Source: Nitrososphaera sp.
GTDB lineage: Archaea > Thermoproteota > Nitrososphaeria > Nitrososphaerales > Nitrososphaeraceae
DNA length: 6,178 nt
NCBI GenBank assembly: GCA_025450475.1
Contig: JANWHJ010000039.1
Span: 1-6,178 of the forward strand
Direction: 5' to 3'
Shown: one piece after another, positions 5,555 through 6,178 of the stretch
How the letters are laid out: the number at the start of each line of letters is the position of its first letter
Position numbering within the stretch: position 1 is the first letter of the stretch
Program-made: the position numbers and the translations under genes
The notes under the pieces: model-generated
What the model saw: only the letters and a program-made list of their open reading frames with translations
The model's database searches: none
Told to the model about the DNA's origin: nothing

Positions 5555-6178
5555 GTGTTGCTGTCCAGCTGGCTGCGGGCAGTCAGGATCAGGTTCCTGC
5601 TGGCGTCGGTGATAGCCGTCAGTAACGGCCTTGCAATCGCATATTGGAAAACCGGCACGATTGATCCATTCAACGCGCTCCTTACCTACGTCGGCGTTAT
5701 TTTCCTGCACGCAAGCGTCGACCTACTGAATGACTACTGGGACCACAAGCGGGGCATCGACAACGCGACTACAAGGACAAAGTTTAGCGGCGGAACTGGG
5801 GTGTTGCCTGAAAAGCTGTTAACGCCAAAGGCTGTATACGCGGCAGGCATGATCTTTCTGATTTTTGGCGCGGCAGTGGGAGCTTACTTTGTCGCGGTAC
5901 GCGGGATAACTATAGCAGTGATACTTGGCTTTGCGGTCGTCGCGATCTACTTCTATTCAACAAGAATCGTGAACGCCGGCCTTGGCGAGGTCTTTGTCGC
6001 TATCAAGGGCGCCATGATCGTTCTCGGCACTTTTTATGTACAGCATGCGACGATAGAGCCTGCGGCGATATTTGTCGGGGCGATAGTCGGCATCCTGTCG
6101 GCAGCAGTGCTGTTTGTCAATTCGTTTCCTGACTTTCAGGCAGACAGCTCAAAGGGGCGACGAACACTTGTCATTCTA
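5555..6178 (+). CDS. UbiA-family prenyltransferase, MenA-like (N-terminal 208 residues, cut by window edge)
   Basis: An integral membrane enzyme that moves a polyprenyl chain from its diphosphate onto an aromatic acceptor. The MenA resemblance suggests 1,4-dihydroxy-2-naphthoate, for menaquinone. The frame is open from an in-frame TAA (5549-5551) to the right edge. It shows the WLRAVRIRFLLAS opening (6-18), a first membrane helix, the Mg-diphosphate motif NDYWDHKRGID (59-69), FSGGTGVLPE (77-86), helices near 94-115 and 118-135, GLGEVFVAIKG with VLGTFYVQ (142-163, a MenA-type stretch), a helix near 169-190, and the second Asp-rich motif DFQAD before SKGRRTL (193-204). Full members are about 280-310 residues, so the last third is missing. 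GTG 5555 is the first usual start after the stop; TTG 5558 is the next choice. An alternative is another UbiA branch, such as the geranylgeranylglyceryl phosphate enzyme, but the MenA-type stretch makes this less likely. Confidence 0.9.
   Translation, partial: MLLSSWLRAVRIRFLLASVIAVSNGLAIAYWKTGTIDPFNALLTYVGVIFLHASVDLLNDYWDHKRGIDNATTRTKFSGGTGVLPEKLLTPKAVYAAGMIFLIFGAAVGAYFVAVRGITIAVILGFAVVAIYFYSTRIVNAGLGEVFVAIKGAMIVLGTFYVQHATIEPAAIFVGAIVGILSAAVLFVNSFPDFQADSSKGRRTLVIL

Overview
The window looks like chromosomal DNA from an archaeon, most likely an ammonia-oxidising thaumarchaeon of the Nitrososphaera type. This rests on a near-continuous family match to archaeal mannosyl-3-phosphoglycerate synthase, a DUF2203 protein and a MenA-like UbiA prenyltransferase of archaeal character. 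It also rests on roughly even base composition and on archaeal promoters: AT-rich TATA elements centred about 24-28 bases before start codons that lack Shine-Dalgarno sequences, as expected for leaderless transcripts. The lineage is inferred from memory of families; no search was run.

Layout. Positions 1-358 (minus) hold the N-terminal 119 codons of a glycerate kinase of the MOFRL/DUF4147 family, cut by the window edge. A 221-base gap with a GC-rich hairpin and a T-run separates it from mpgS (580-1773, minus), which makes the phosphorylated precursor of the compatible solute mannosylglycerate. A 145-base divergent promoter region (1774-1918) leads to a large plus-strand glycoside hydrolase (1919-4543), which has an (alpha/alpha)6-barrel of the amylo-alpha-1,6-glucosidase/GDE_C type behind a long beta-rich N-terminal region. 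A 337-base gap without a convincing gene follows, then a DUF2203 gene (4881-5297), a 257-base gap with a doubtful 46-codon reading frame, and the first 208 codons of a UbiA-family prenyltransferase (5555 to the right edge).

How the genes may work together. MpgS joins GDP-mannose to 3-phosphoglycerate, and a phosphatase not present here would finish mannosylglycerate. A glycoside hydrolase acting on mannosyl- or glucosylglycerate would release glycerate, which glycerate kinase would return to central metabolism. The order glycerate kinase - mpgS - divergent glycoside hydrolase therefore fits a make-and-recycle locus for a glycerate-based osmolyte. This is inference: the hydrolase resembles glycogen debranching enzymes by motif and its substrate cannot be read from sequence. 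The DUF2203 and MenA-like genes seem unrelated neighbours with their own promoters.

No tRNA, rRNA, CRISPR array, insertion sequence or phage gene was seen.
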